NCBI GenBank assembly: GCA_023393375.1
Contig: JAEWLI010000102.1
Coordinates: 1 to 64,000 of the forward strand
Length of the DNA stretch: 64,000 bases
Direction of reading: 5' to 3'
From: Bacteroidota bacterium
Lineage (GTDB): Bacteria; Bacteroidota; Bacteroidia; Cytophagales; Cyclobacteriaceae
This document shows positions 24,173 to 33,692 of this stretch, piece after piece (the first letter of the stretch is position 1; every line of letters begins with the position of its first letter). The notes under the pieces were generated by a model that saw only the letters and a list, made by a program, of their open reading frames with translations, was not told the DNA's origin and searched no databases. The translations under genes were made by a program, and so were the position numbers.

Positions 24173-24643
24173 ATGTGGCAAAGAATTCAAACCGTTTACC
24201 TGATTTTTGTGATTTTAGCACTGCTTGCGATGCTTTTTCTACCATTATGGATCAAAGAAGTAACAGCAAGTAGCTTTACTATAACAGCACTGTATGCCAA
24301 TATTTCTGACAATGGGATGGATCTGATAGAATATTTCCCTTATACATTTATCAGCATTGCGATTGTACTGGCCATATTAATTACCATTCTTGAGATTTTG
24401 CAATATAAAAACCGTCTTAATCAAATGAAGCTTGGTGCTTTAAATTCCCTAATGATGTCGGTGGTTTTGGGTCTTTCGCTTTATTTTATTTATAGTACAA
24501 ATAACAGCTGGTATCCTGAAGTGGCTGGAAGCTATCAGATCGGTGCATTTATGCCTGCCTTCGCTTTGGTATTCAATATGTTGGCCAACAGGAACATTAG
24601 AAAAGACGAAAAACTGGTTCGTTCCGTAGACCGGATCAGGTAA
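24173..24643 (+). CDS. DUF4293 membrane protein
   Basis: 156 residues with four predicted membrane helices (about 7-27, 57-77, 91-111, 123-139). The N-terminus MWQRIQTVYLIFVILALLAM is the hallmark of DUF4293, an uncharacterised family limited to Bacteroidota. It lies just upstream of a CoA-binding protein gene. Function unknown. Confidence 0.85.
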   Translation: MWQRIQTVYLIFVILALLAMLFLPLWIKEVTASSFTITALYANISDNGMDLIEYFPYTFISIAIVLAILITILEILQYKNRLNQMKLGALNSLMMSVVLGLSLYFIYSTNNSWYPEVAGSYQIGAFMPAFALVFNMLANRNIRKDEKLVRSVDRIR

Positions 24644-24699
24644 ACCGTTATCACAACCATTCATGTGGTATTGAGTTAATCATTTAAAATGTATGGTTT

Positions 24700-25065
24700 A
24701 TGAAAAAGACTGTTGTAGTGGGGGCTACAGACAATACAACGAGGTATGCTTATACTGCAGCTCACATGCTGACCAGTAACGGTCATGAAATTGTATTGCT
24801 CGGGATAAAAAAGGGAGAGGTAGCTGGTAAAGAAATTCTGGATATCCGTAACAAGCCTGTTATTGAAGATGTACATACCATCACCTTGTATATCGGACCG
24901 CAAAGACAACCGGAATGGTATGACTATTTGTTAAGTTTATCCCCAAAACGTATCATATTTAATCCGGGAACAGAGAATACAGATTTTGAAAAGCTGGCAA
25001 ATGAGCAGGGGGTTGAAACCAATCGTTATTGTACTTTGGTGATGCTTAGCACCGGCCAATTTTGA
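24700..25065 (+). CDS. CoA-binding (Rossmann-fold) protein
   Basis: 121 residues covering the CoA_binding_2 domain: KKTVVVGATDNTTRYAYTAA at the N-terminus, a Rossmann-type start where most relatives have GAS.., then EVAGKEILDIRNKPVIEDVHTITLYIGP and IIFNPGTEN. Relatives bind CoA or nucleotide and resemble the N-terminal part of succinyl-CoA ligases. The stop codon abuts the end of the convergent AsmA-like gene. Role unknown. Confidence 0.85.
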   Translation: MKKTVVVGATDNTTRYAYTAAHMLTSNGHEIVLLGIKKGEVAGKEILDIRNKPVIEDVHTITLYIGPQRQPEWYDYLLSLSPKRIIFNPGTENTDFEKLANEQGVETNRYCTLVMLSTGQF

Positions 25066-27540
25066 TCAGAAATCGAAAAATTCTTCATCATTCAACTCCG
25101 GTTCATCCTTCTTTTCGGCAAATTGCCCCTTGGTTCTAAAGGCTTCTTTGAGTTCCTTGCCTTCGGCTTTAATATTTTCTTTAAAGTTATTTTTCCACGC
25201 TTCCCCATCATAAGATATTTTATAATCTTTGGTTGTACCATGGATTTTCAAAAACAGGTTTAAATTTCCAAGACCATCATCTTTTACATATCCATATCTT
25301 TCGTCCCTATCATTCTTGTTCAATCTTTTTAAAGGCGTCACCACACGGTAGTTAATTTGCTGGTCAAAGGTATGGGTGCCACTGACCTTGATTTTGGTAA
25401 CATTAGAACCTACTTCCATTTGTGGAAGATCGATATTTCTGTTATGTACCAGAATCTGGTTTCTTATTTCTGAAAACCTGAGATGTTCCAAACTTTTTTC
25501 GTCTACATATTTCGATAATTTTTTCATGGGGTCGAAATTGTTCAGTTCCCCATTTTTTATAGAAATAGAAATATCGGAAATCAATTTATCATCGGCCAAA
25601 CGAAGTTGGTTATCGAATAAAAGATAAGTATTCAGATCAGCGTAAATTTGTCCTTTCAGGTGCTTGTGGGTTAAAAAGTCCTGATTAAAATCTTCAAATA
25701 CATAAAACAACTGGTCGATATCTATTCCATCGAGGTGGGTGGAAGTAAATACGTCCACATGATTTTCCTTTTTTGCATCCACTGATCCATTGATCGACAT
25801 TCTTCCTCCAAGCGTATGGAAAGCAATTTCCCGAGAAGATGCTTTTTGATTTTTCACCAAAAGTTGGCCTTTGATCTCTTTTGCCTTAAACCTCCTGAAT
25901 TCCAGATAACCCACTTTACAATTAAAATCAATATCCAATCGTGGTGAGATTTTAAAATGATATTTATTAGATGGTTCAGTGGTTACTGTAGCTGAATTTC
26001 CGCTTAACAATTCGTCCATCATGATCTGTTGTGAAACCAGATCTGCTTCTACGATTAGCGGGGCGGTATCGAACAGCAGATAAGACAACCCGTTCTTTAC
26101 AAATCCATTGATCATAAAATCTGAATCACTGATTTTGCCTGAGAAGTTACTGATAGCCACGGCATCATCCTGAAATATCAGGTTTGCTTTGAAGTTTTTG
26201 AAACCGAGTGATACATCATTTAATGTGAAATTTAAATCATTGAAATTAATTTCTCCTGTCGATTTAATCCTATTCAAGCGGTTGATATTTTGCATATCAT
26301 TGAGATGTCCTTTAAACTGTACATCGATCCAAATATCACCTGTTGCTTTTGTGATTTGTTTGACGGGAAAAAATTTAAGCAATGAAGAGGCATCAATATC
26401 TGCCAACAAATCAAAAGCAAGGTAGTGATTATCGAAATTTGACAATTCAAGGTTTCCGGCAAAGTCACGGTTATTTAATTTGCCGGTAATATTATTTAAT
26501 TTCAATGAAGATGATTTGGAATTCCTTTCAGAACCATTGGTGTAAGTGCCATTTAATGAAACTTGTTTCAGTGTCTCTTTGTATTTTGGATGATAAAACT
26601 GCGCATTTTTACTCCCAAATTCGATGTATATATGGGGTGTGCTTTCTGACAATAAACTTTTGATATCAGCAGAAAAATGAACATCACCCTTGCTATGATA
26701 GGCTTTAATATCTTTATCATAATTTTCTGGCAAGAAAGCCATTAATGTTTGAATATCTGTATCTTTTCCTGAGATAGTAAATTGATAATCAACATCATTA
26801 ACATGTCCGTTAATACTTATATTTGTGCGGAAAACTTCTAATTCGGACTGATGAAAACGAATATGATGATCAGAAATATGATAACTCATCTTGGAAGAAA
26901 GGATAAAGGGCATTTCCCTGGCAAAAATCCGCTCGTTGATGTGCATGATGTAGGAAAAGAAATTTCCTTTTAATTCAATGTCCAACAAGTTATCGGTCAG
27001 GGCTAGTTTGGCAGATGATGATCCGGTTTTATACTGAAAAAATTGATCATGGTCATAATCATTGTAATTGATATTGAGGTTTTTCAGTATAATTTTTTCA
27101 ATATCCAAGCTTACCGAAGCATCTGATTGACCCTTTGAGGGTTTAAAGATCTGATAATTATTTTGTTTATTGATTCGGTTGATATTTAGAGTACCGTCTT
27201 CCAGAAACACTTGTCTGATGCGGTAATCCTGCTTAAACACATCCCAGATCCGGAAGGCACAATAAATATTGCTTGCATAGAGTAGTGTGTCTTTATCGGG
27301 AAGGCTTCCCTTCATTAAAACATTGGAAAAATGAACTGATAAATCGGGGAATTTTTTTAATGACAGGTCAACTTTTCCCACATTGACCTCAGTGTTCAAT
27401 TCCTGGCTGAGTTCTTTGACCACCAGGGTAATTATTTCATCCTGATATTTCCAAAAGAGAAAAATCGCACTTACTACAGTCACTAAAAAAGAGACTGCAA
27501 TGATAATAGCTATTTTTCTAATAAGAGGGATATATTTCAC
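25066..27540 (-). CDS. AsmA-like envelope protein
   Basis: 824 residues. An N-terminal membrane helix (about 11-30) is followed by a long beta-rich periplasmic domain (LNTEVNVGKVDLSLKKFPDLSVHFSNVLMKG is the AsmA N-terminal signature). The AsmA-like C-terminal domain has DISISIKNGELNNFDPMKKLSKY. AsmA/TamB-type proteins form hydrophobic grooves thought to move phospholipids between membranes. The acidic C-terminus (DEPELNDEEFFDF) is unusual but seen in Bacteroidota members. Confidence 0.88.
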   Translation of the reverse strand: MKYIPLIRKIAIIIAVSFLVTVVSAIFLFWKYQDEIITLVVKELSQELNTEVNVGKVDLSLKKFPDLSVHFSNVLMKGSLPDKDTLLYASNIYCAFRIWDVFKQDYRIRQVFLEDGTLNINRINKQNNYQIFKPSKGQSDASVSLDIEKIILKNLNINYNDYDHDQFFQYKTGSSSAKLALTDNLLDIELKGNFFSYIMHINERIFAREMPFILSSKMSYHISDHHIRFHQSELEVFRTNISINGHVNDVDYQFTISGKDTDIQTLMAFLPENYDKDIKAYHSKGDVHFSADIKSLLSESTPHIYIEFGSKNAQFYHPKYKETLKQVSLNGTYTNGSERNSKSSSLKLNNITGKLNNRDFAGNLELSNFDNHYLAFDLLADIDASSLLKFFPVKQITKATGDIWIDVQFKGHLNDMQNINRLNRIKSTGEINFNDLNFTLNDVSLGFKNFKANLIFQDDAVAISNFSGKISDSDFMINGFVKNGLSYLLFDTAPLIVEADLVSQQIMMDELLSGNSATVTTEPSNKYHFKISPRLDIDFNCKVGYLEFRRFKAKEIKGQLLVKNQKASSREIAFHTLGGRMSINGSVDAKKENHVDVFTSTHLDGIDIDQLFYVFEDFNQDFLTHKHLKGQIYADLNTYLLFDNQLRLADDKLISDISISIKNGELNNFDPMKKLSKYVDEKSLEHLRFSEIRNQILVHNRNIDLPQMEVGSNVTKIKVSGTHTFDQQINYRVVTPLKRLNKNDRDERYGYVKDDGLGNLNLFLKIHGTTKDYKISYDGEAWKNNFKENIKAEGKELKEAFRTKGQFAEKKDEPELNDEEFFDF

Positions 27541-27610
27541 ATCAGGTACTTTATGTAAATCAACGCATATAGTTATCAGCTTATTTTGTTACAACCCACC
27601 TTCAGATATA

Positions 27611-29200
27611 CTAATTTATGCGATTTTTAGGATGGTATTCGCTATCTGGCTTCCACCGGGGACGTTCTTTTTTCTCAGAAATCCGATATCCTACCAAAAA
27701 GTTGAGCTTGGCATGGCTGGCCCCTGCTTCAAAATGCATATTGTCCCGAATCTCGTCCTGTGGTTTGTGATAATAGTTGTTGAACCATGCCTGGTTTAAT
27801 GAATCAGTCAGGTCATTGATCACAAAAAGTGCAGGTATCCCTTGTTGTACAAATGAATAATGGTCAGAACGCATAAATAATCTCTCCTGAGGCATAGGGT
27901 CTGGCATCAGTTCGATATTGAGTTCATGAGCTGATTCTTCAATTATATCTTCGAAATCTACATATTCCTTGCCCAAAGCTACAGCTTTTTGCAAAGGCCC
28001 TTCCATGAGAACCATGTCGATGTTGAGGTTGGCAACAATGTTTTCCAATGGCACCACAGGATATTTTACAAAATACCGGGAACCAAATAAACCGATTTCT
28101 TCAGAAGTAAGTATGGCAAATATAATTGATCGGGATGGAGGGGTTTGTAATTGCTTGAAAGCATTGGCAATTTCCAATAAAATCGCGCAACCCGATGCAT
28201 TATCATAAGCTCCATTATATATCGAGTCACCCTGTACGGCCCCCCCTACACCAATATGATCAAGATGAGCGGTATACACCACATACTCATTCTTCAACAC
28301 AGAATCTGCTCCTGGTATCATAGCAACCACGTTTGGACTTTGAGTAATCTGATCATCCCTGGATACATGAATATGATAACTAATAGATGTGGGCAACTTA
28401 AAAGATTGGAAGGATTTTGAATTGGCAAGAACCTGAAGGCTATCAATTGAAAATCCGGTGAGATCAGCAGCTACATCATGATGGATAATTGCAGTAAAAA
28501 AATGCTCAGGTGAATTTTTGCTTTTTATGTCAAATCCCCGACTGGTCATGTATTTTAACCTAGACCAGGAATACCGGTTCAGAATTTCTGGCGTAGTGAT
28601 CAACACTAACCCCTTAGCACCCAATGATTCTGCCATTTCCATTTTTTCAAAAATACCAGTCGATTGATCTCTGGGATCAAATTCAGGGTTTCCAAGCAAT
28701 GCAATAACCATTTTCCTATTTATATCAGCACTTTTTACCGGTGAATAGCCTTCAGATGGATATTCAATTCCAAAACCACTGAAAATCATTTCATTTTCTT
28801 CCCCTGATTCCTCTACATCATGCCTTGCATATACAAAATAATTTTCATCGATCGTGAGTACTTTGGCTTCTTTACGGCTAATAACTGAAATGGCGGAAGA
28901 GCTATAATCAATATTAAACCTGGACAAAACCACATCCTGGTAATATGTAGAGTCATCGCCTAATGGTATTAAGCCCATCTTTTCGAATTGTGTAGCCATA
29001 TATTTGGCTGCAATATCGTAGCCGGATGTTCCGGGAAGTCTGCCCTGTAGAAGATCGGAACTTAAAAACCGCATGTGTGCTTGTATAGCTTGTGGTGAGA
29101 TACCTTCCAGTGCATAATTAACTCCTACCGGATTTTCTTTTACAGTTATTCCTAATAAAAATATGGCCGAGATCGACCATATGAGTGCTGATTTTTTCAT
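27611..29200 (-). CDS. Secreted M28-family zinc aminopeptidase with PA domain
   Basis: 529 residues from the ATG at 29200 (an ATG at 29218 adds six). A signal-like hydrophobic N-terminus is followed by a protease-associated domain insert (about 115-270). The M28 core ligands are visible: TAHLDHIG, GAYDNASGC, TSEEIGLFGS, NLNID and MRSDHYSF. It removes N-terminal amino acids from peptides in the periplasm or outside the cell. It follows the M20 dipeptidase gene on the same strand, suggesting a peptide-utilisation pair. Confidence 0.92.
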   Translation of the reverse strand: MKKSALIWSISAIFLLGITVKENPVGVNYALEGISPQAIQAHMRFLSSDLLQGRLPGTSGYDIAAKYMATQFEKMGLIPLGDDSTYYQDVVLSRFNIDYSSSAISVISRKEAKVLTIDENYFVYARHDVEESGEENEMIFSGFGIEYPSEGYSPVKSADINRKMVIALLGNPEFDPRDQSTGIFEKMEMAESLGAKGLVLITTPEILNRYSWSRLKYMTSRGFDIKSKNSPEHFFTAIIHHDVAADLTGFSIDSLQVLANSKSFQSFKLPTSISYHIHVSRDDQITQSPNVVAMIPGADSVLKNEYVVYTAHLDHIGVGGAVQGDSIYNGAYDNASGCAILLEIANAFKQLQTPPSRSIIFAILTSEEIGLFGSRYFVKYPVVPLENIVANLNIDMVLMEGPLQKAVALGKEYVDFEDIIEESAHELNIELMPDPMPQERLFMRSDHYSFVQQGIPALFVINDLTDSLNQAWFNNYYHKPQDEIRDNMHFEAGASHAKLNFLVGYRISEKKERPRWKPDSEYHPKNRIN

Positions 29201-29244
29201 GATACTTGAGAGAGCCATGTTGAAGAATTTGTTAAGGGTATGCT

Positions 29245-30624
29245 TTACTTATTTAATCGTGCAAAATGATGGTGCATTTGGATTGTCGTTTCAATACCTT
29301 TAAAGAAATTAATTACACCAAAACTTTCATTGGGAGAATGTATGGCATCCTCATCTAAACCAAATCCCATTAGTATACAGTTTACACCCAATTCCTTTTG
29401 AAATAAGGCTACAATAGGTATACTACCTCCTTCTAATGAAGGAATAGGCTTCTTGCCCCAACCGTCTTCAAATGCACAACTAGCAGCCTCATAGGCAGTC
29501 GAGTCAATTGGCGTAAGTGCCGGCTGCCCGCCATGATGAGGAGTAACTTTGATTTTTACACCTTTAGGAGCAATAGATAAAAAATGTTTGGTAAATAAAT
29601 CTGAAATTTCTTCAAAATCCTGATCGGGCACCAGTCTCATTGATATTTTAGCAAAAGCTTTTGCTGGTAATACTGTTTTAGAACCTTCACCGGTGTAACC
29701 TCCCCAAATGCCATTTACATCGAGGCAAGGCCGGATTCCCGTACGTTCAATAGTGGAAAATCCTTTCTCACCCATAATATCATCAATGCCTAACTTCCTT
29801 TTATATTCACTCAGGTCAAAAGGTCTTTTCGCCAATTGTTGTCTTTCCTCTTCAGAATATACTCTTACTTTGTCATAAAAACCGGGAATTGTAATGTGAC
29901 GGTCTTCATCCATTAATGAAGCAATCATTTGACAGAGCACATTGATGGGATTGGCAACAGCACCTCCGTAAACACCTGAATGAAGATCACGGTTGGCCCC
30001 GGTCACTTCAATATCCAGATAGCTCAATCCCCGTAATCCGATGGTAACTGAGGGTGTGTCATTTGCTATGATACTGGTGTCGGAAATTAAGATCACATCG
30101 GCCGCAAGTTTATCCCGATGTTTCCTGACAAACGTTCCTAAGCTGGGTGAACCGATTTCTTCTTCACCTTCCAAAATGTACTTGATGTTACAGGGTAGTT
30201 TTCCTGTCTTTATCATCACTTCAAAAGCCTTAAGATGGACAAACATCTGACCTTTATCATCACTTGATCCCCGGGCATATATTTTTCCGTCTTTTATTAC
30301 CGGTTCAAAGGGAGGGGAGTCCCAAAGTTCCAGTGGATCGGCAGGTTGCACATCATAATGACCGTATACTAATACTGTGGGAAGTGAAGGATCCACTATT
30401 TTCTCAGCATAAACTACGGGAAATCCTTCAGTAGCCATAATTTCTACTTGATCTGCTCCTAACAATGCCAGATGGTCTTTCAAAAAATTAGCTGCTTTTG
30501 TTACATCATCCCTATATTTAGGATCAGCACTTATGGATTTAATTTTAAGTAATTCCACAAGTTCCTGAAGGAAGCGGGCTCTGTTTTTTTCCAGGTAATC
30601 AGTAATCTCAGTTTTCGAAGCCAT
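29245..30624 (-). CDS. M20-family dipeptidase
   Basis: 459 residues. Zinc and catalytic motifs are in order: VYGHYDVQPADPLELWDSPPF, YARGSSDDKGQM, EGEEEIGSPSLGTF, the lid dimerisation domain (GLRGLSYLDIEVTGANRDLHSG) and a final HSPNESFG. It is like carnosinase/PepV-type dipeptidases, cytosolic (no signal). It hydrolyses dipeptides using two metal ions. Located 45 bases upstream of the M28 gene. Confidence 0.95.
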   Translation of the reverse strand: MASKTEITDYLEKNRARFLQELVELLKIKSISADPKYRDDVTKAANFLKDHLALLGADQVEIMATEGFPVVYAEKIVDPSLPTVLVYGHYDVQPADPLELWDSPPFEPVIKDGKIYARGSSDDKGQMFVHLKAFEVMIKTGKLPCNIKYILEGEEEIGSPSLGTFVRKHRDKLAADVILISDTSIIANDTPSVTIGLRGLSYLDIEVTGANRDLHSGVYGGAVANPINVLCQMIASLMDEDRHITIPGFYDKVRVYSEEERQQLAKRPFDLSEYKRKLGIDDIMGEKGFSTIERTGIRPCLDVNGIWGGYTGEGSKTVLPAKAFAKISMRLVPDQDFEEISDLFTKHFLSIAPKGVKIKVTPHHGGQPALTPIDSTAYEAASCAFEDGWGKKPIPSLEGGSIPIVALFQKELGVNCILMGFGLDEDAIHSPNESFGVINFFKGIETTIQMHHHFARLNK

Positions 30625-30830
30625 TCTAAAAAATTTTGTTCTTGACTTTAAAAATAGTGCATTTTAATGTAATCTGAATATATCCAGTTGCTAATTTGCA
30701 AATACTTACTCTACTTTAATGATCCAGAAGAAGAATTGTTTAAGTTGAGCCGTTCAATAACCCCATTTATATAAGATCAGTATAGGGTATTTAAAAAATC
30801 AAAACTACTGCTGATATTAAAGAAAATCTT

Positions 30831-30838
30831 TATATTTG
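30831..30838 (+). promoter_or_regulatory. -7 box for the acyl carrier protein gene
   Basis: TATATTTG matches TAnnTTTG. Initiation would be at about 30845, giving a short leader to the ATG at 30872 (or 30857). Confidence 0.5.
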
Positions 30839-30871
30839 AATAAATCATGATTGAGAATGATTAGTGTGAGT

Positions 30872-31111
30872 ATGCAAAAAATTAAAGATAAAATAACTGA
30901 AATTTTGGTTGACAAATTAGGAATTGCTGAAACAGAAGTCACCCCAGATGCCAATTTTATTAAAGATTTGGGGATCGATTCATTGGATTATGCCGAATTG
31001 GTCATGGAATTTGAGGATGCTTTCGGCATAAAAATCCCTGATAACGAAGCTGAGAAACTTCAGACAATTAGTGAAGCAATTAAATATATTGAAGTTAAAT
31101 TGAATAATTAA
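30872..31111 (+). CDS. Acyl carrier protein
   Basis: 79 residues from ATG 30872 (MQKIKDKITEILVDKLGIAE); ATG 30857 and TTG 30851 are possible upstream starts. The phosphopantetheine-attachment Ser is S37 in GIDSLDYAELVMEFEDAFGIKI. It carries acyl groups as thioesters. It is alone rather than in a fab cluster, so it may be a second, specialised ACP rather than the main fatty-acid ACP. Its last bases overlap the end of the convergent gene. Confidence 0.93.
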   Translation: MQKIKDKITEILVDKLGIAETEVTPDANFIKDLGIDSLDYAELVMEFEDAFGIKIPDNEAEKLQTISEAIKYIEVKLNN

Positions 31112-31749
31112 AAACGAACCCCCAAATCAATACTTATCATATCATTCTTGATTTTTAAAGTTTCGTCTGGTAAAATAAATTGGCTTACCGCATTTACCAA
31201 TCCCCGGGTATAAGATATGCCAGCAAAAATGGAAGTATCATAACCCAAGCGAAAGTCGAGCCCGGAGCGAATCATCACCGAAAAATCAAACGTTCTGAAA
31301 TTTTGTAATACCTGATCCTCACTCTTTTTAATTTGTTTGTCAATATTTATTTCATTGATCAGGCCAAATTGAACAAACACTCTTTTATCTAAAGCCACCT
31401 CATTGGTATAAAGCTTTAATGTAATCGGAACCTGTAAATATTGGGTTTTATAGGATTCTGTTTTTTCACTGGTAGCACCTGTGGGAATATATCTGATGCC
31501 GATGCTTTTGGGGGTAAGTATGAGGCCAGTACTAAAATAATAGTTTTCTTCAAGGAAGATATCTGCAAATGCACCGATCGACATTTTCAATTTTGCCCCA
31601 TTTGATGAAACATGATAGGTGCCTTCATCGGTAGTTACCCGATTTACAGATAATGCCGGGCTCACAATAATTCCTATTTCAGACTGAGCAACAGTATTTT
31701 GAATTACAAATAGAGTGACAAATGATAGTACAAACACAAATTTTTTCAT
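31108..31749 (-). CDS. Secreted outer-membrane beta-barrel (porin-family) protein
   Basis: 213 residues. The signal peptide ends at about residue 21 (NTVAQ). Repeated amphipathic strands (YYFSTGLILTPKSIGIRY, YLQVPITLKLYT, SVMIRSGLDFRLGYDTSIFAGISYTRGL, SIDLGVRF) fit the PorT/OMP_b-brl_2 family. Located in the outer membrane. No specific function. Confidence 0.82.
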   Translation of the reverse strand: MKKFVFVLSFVTLFVIQNTVAQSEIGIIVSPALSVNRVTTDEGTYHVSSNGAKLKMSIGAFADIFLEENYYFSTGLILTPKSIGIRYIPTGATSEKTESYKTQYLQVPITLKLYTNEVALDKRVFVQFGLINEINIDKQIKKSEDQVLQNFRTFDFSVMIRSGLDFRLGYDTSIFAGISYTRGLVNAVSQFILPDETLKIKNDMISIDLGVRF

Positions 31750-31791
31750 ACTTTTAAAATATTTTGATTGTTTTAGCGGTTAAACACTAAT

Positions 31792-32784
31792 ATGAGAACG
31801 ATTGTCATATTCCTTTGTTTGGTATTTTTATTTGCTTCATGTGGTAATAAAAAGTGCAAAATTTCGAAAGAAGTTAAAAATATACCTGTTCAAGTAAACA
31901 TCATTAGATTAGAACAAAAACTATCAGAGATCAAATCTACGGAAGAAGCTCTTGAATTCATGAAGGAATACCCTGATTTTTCTACATATTTTTTAGAAAA
32001 AAACCATTATCCTCATGATACTATCTTAGCAGAAAGCATTTTCAAACTGGCAAACAATCCTAGTGCAGATACTCTGTTTAGAGAAGTTCAGCAGGTTTTT
32101 GGATCAATGGACGATTTGAAGGAGGAATTTGAATGGGCTTTTAAACATATAAAAAAGTTTTATCCACATTTTGAGGAACCTACTATTTATACAACTGTGA
32201 CCGGTTTTAGCAGTGACTTGTTTGTTTCTGATAACATGATTGTAATTGGTCTTGATTATTTTATTGGGGAATCCGGGACTTTTCGGCCTGATGATTTACC
32301 AAACTATATTTTAAGACGGTATAGCAAAGAGTATATTGTACCCAGTGTGATACTGTTAATGTCGGATCGGTTTAATGTAACAGACTTCAAAAATAACACC
32401 ATGTTGGCTGAAATGATTTTCTATGGAAAAGCTTATTATTTCACCAAGTCTATGATGCCATGTACCCCTGATAGCTTGTTAATAGGGTATACGAGTGAAG
32501 AAATGGTAGATGCCCGTGCCAACGATGATATCATTTGGGCTAACTTTATAGAGAATCAGTTACTTTATGAGACTGGTCATGTAATGAAGAACAAATTTTT
32601 AAGTGAACGTCCTAAGGTATATGAAATAGGGCCAAAGTGCCCTGGAAGGATTGGTGCATGGGTAGGTTGGGAAATTGTGAATCAATACATGTCTAAAAAT
32701 AAAATAGCTTTGGAAGACTTAATGGCAAATAAGGATGTGAATGATATATTTAATAAATCAAAATACAGGCCGCAAAAGAAATAA
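31792..32784 (+). CDS. gldB: Gliding motility lipoprotein GldB
   Basis: 330 residues. The lipobox LFASC gives the lipidated Cys17. The body matches GldB: KNIPVQVNIIRLEQKL, EYPDFSTYFLEK, VTGFSSDLFVSDNMIVIGLDYFIG, YIVPSVILLMSDRFN, ENQLLYETGHV and PGRIGAWVGWEIVNQYM. GldB is essential for gliding and T9SS function in flavobacteria. Here it is separated from gldC and from the gldD-gldE block by 13 kb. A bidirectional terminator follows. Confidence 0.93.
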   Translation: MRTIVIFLCLVFLFASCGNKKCKISKEVKNIPVQVNIIRLEQKLSEIKSTEEALEFMKEYPDFSTYFLEKNHYPHDTILAESIFKLANNPSADTLFREVQQVFGSMDDLKEEFEWAFKHIKKFYPHFEEPTIYTTVTGFSSDLFVSDNMIVIGLDYFIGESGTFRPDDLPNYILRRYSKEYIVPSVILLMSDRFNVTDFKNNTMLAEMIFYGKAYYFTKSMMPCTPDSLLIGYTSEEMVDARANDDIIWANFIENQLLYETGHVMKNKFLSERPKVYEIGPKCPGRIGAWVGWEIVNQYMSKNKIALEDLMANKDVNDIFNKSKYRPQKK

Positions 32785-32816
32785 ATAAAGAGGTGTCACT
32801 GAAGTCACCTCTTTAT
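32785..32816. terminator. Bidirectional terminator between gldB and the EF-hand gene
   Basis: ATAAAGAGGTG (32785-32795) and CACCTCTTTAT (32806-32816) form an 11-bp stem with A/T runs on both sides, placed between convergent genes. Confidence 0.75.
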
Positions 32817-32827
32817 CTATTACTTAT

Positions 32828-33601
32828 TTAAAAAATATCGCTTTCGATATTTTCTGAATCTTGTCTTCCACTCAGATTTATTGTCTCGTCACCATATTCA
32901 ATCTTTTCAACCACTCCTCGTCTTTCCCATATCACTATTGCTTCAGCAGGTTCATTATTTTGAAGTTGTGAATCCTGAGAAGAAAATTCCTGTTCCATAG
33001 CCGTTTGATCAGACGAATTGTCGAATTCTTCAGTGTTCATACCCATTTCGGTATCGGCCTGATTTTGATTTTGAGACATATCAAGGGCTGACGCATTGTA
33101 CAATTCAGCTTTCTCAATACTTCTTGCAAACTCATTCACATCCACCTCGTTGTTGCCATCTTCGTCCCAATCTTCATATCCGCCAAATTCTTCACGATTG
33201 TATTCGGTCAGGAAGTTATTTAATCCATAATCCCATTCATCCTGATTCAGTTTTCCATCGTTGTTTCTATCCCATATCCTGTACAGTACTACATAAAATT
33301 CAGCTGCATCAAATTTTCCATCTCCCGAATTGTCCCACTCACGAGCTTTGCCAGCAGATAATAATGCTTCTTCCAAATCACCTCCACCATAATTTTGTTG
33401 ATCGTGGTATTCATACAACTGATTACCTTGTACACGGTCTTCTTGCATTTCAAGCATTTGATTATCCTGAACCTGTTCTTCACTTTGTTCCTGATCTGGG
33501 ATCATTCCCTGATTTTGATCCTGATCATCATTTTGTGCATAGGCACTAAACAAGAGTAGCATGGCTATAATACCTGCAAAAAGTTTCTTGGTTGTTTTCA
33601 T
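32828..33601 (-). CDS. Secreted EF-hand calcium-binding protein
   Basis: 257 residues. The signal peptide ends at YAQ (residue 23). A Gln/Asp/Glu-rich segment (24-70) is followed by three EF-hand loops: DNSGDGKFDAAEF, DRNNDGKLNQDEW and DEDGNNEVDVNEF (residues about 90-165). The C-terminal part is again Gln/Asn/Glu-rich, ending with IVIWERRGVVEKIEYGDETINL, a small structured tail. It likely binds Ca2+ in the periplasm or at the cell surface. No partner gene is evident. Confidence 0.85.
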   Translation of the reverse strand: MKTTKKLFAGIIAMLLLFSAYAQNDDQDQNQGMIPDQEQSEEQVQDNQMLEMQEDRVQGNQLYEYHDQQNYGGGDLEEALLSAGKAREWDNSGDGKFDAAEFYVVLYRIWDRNNDGKLNQDEWDYGLNNFLTEYNREEFGGYEDWDEDGNNEVDVNEFARSIEKAELYNASALDMSQNQNQADTEMGMNTEEFDNSSDQTAMEQEFSSQDSQLQNNEPAEAIVIWERRGVVEKIEYGDETINLSGRQDSENIESDIF

Positions 33602-33692
33602 AGTTTTAAAAATTTAATGACCTAAAAAAATTTATTCCCTTTTAAAAAGAATAACTCAAAAGGCACAATGAGGTTATGAGAGAAATTGTCGA

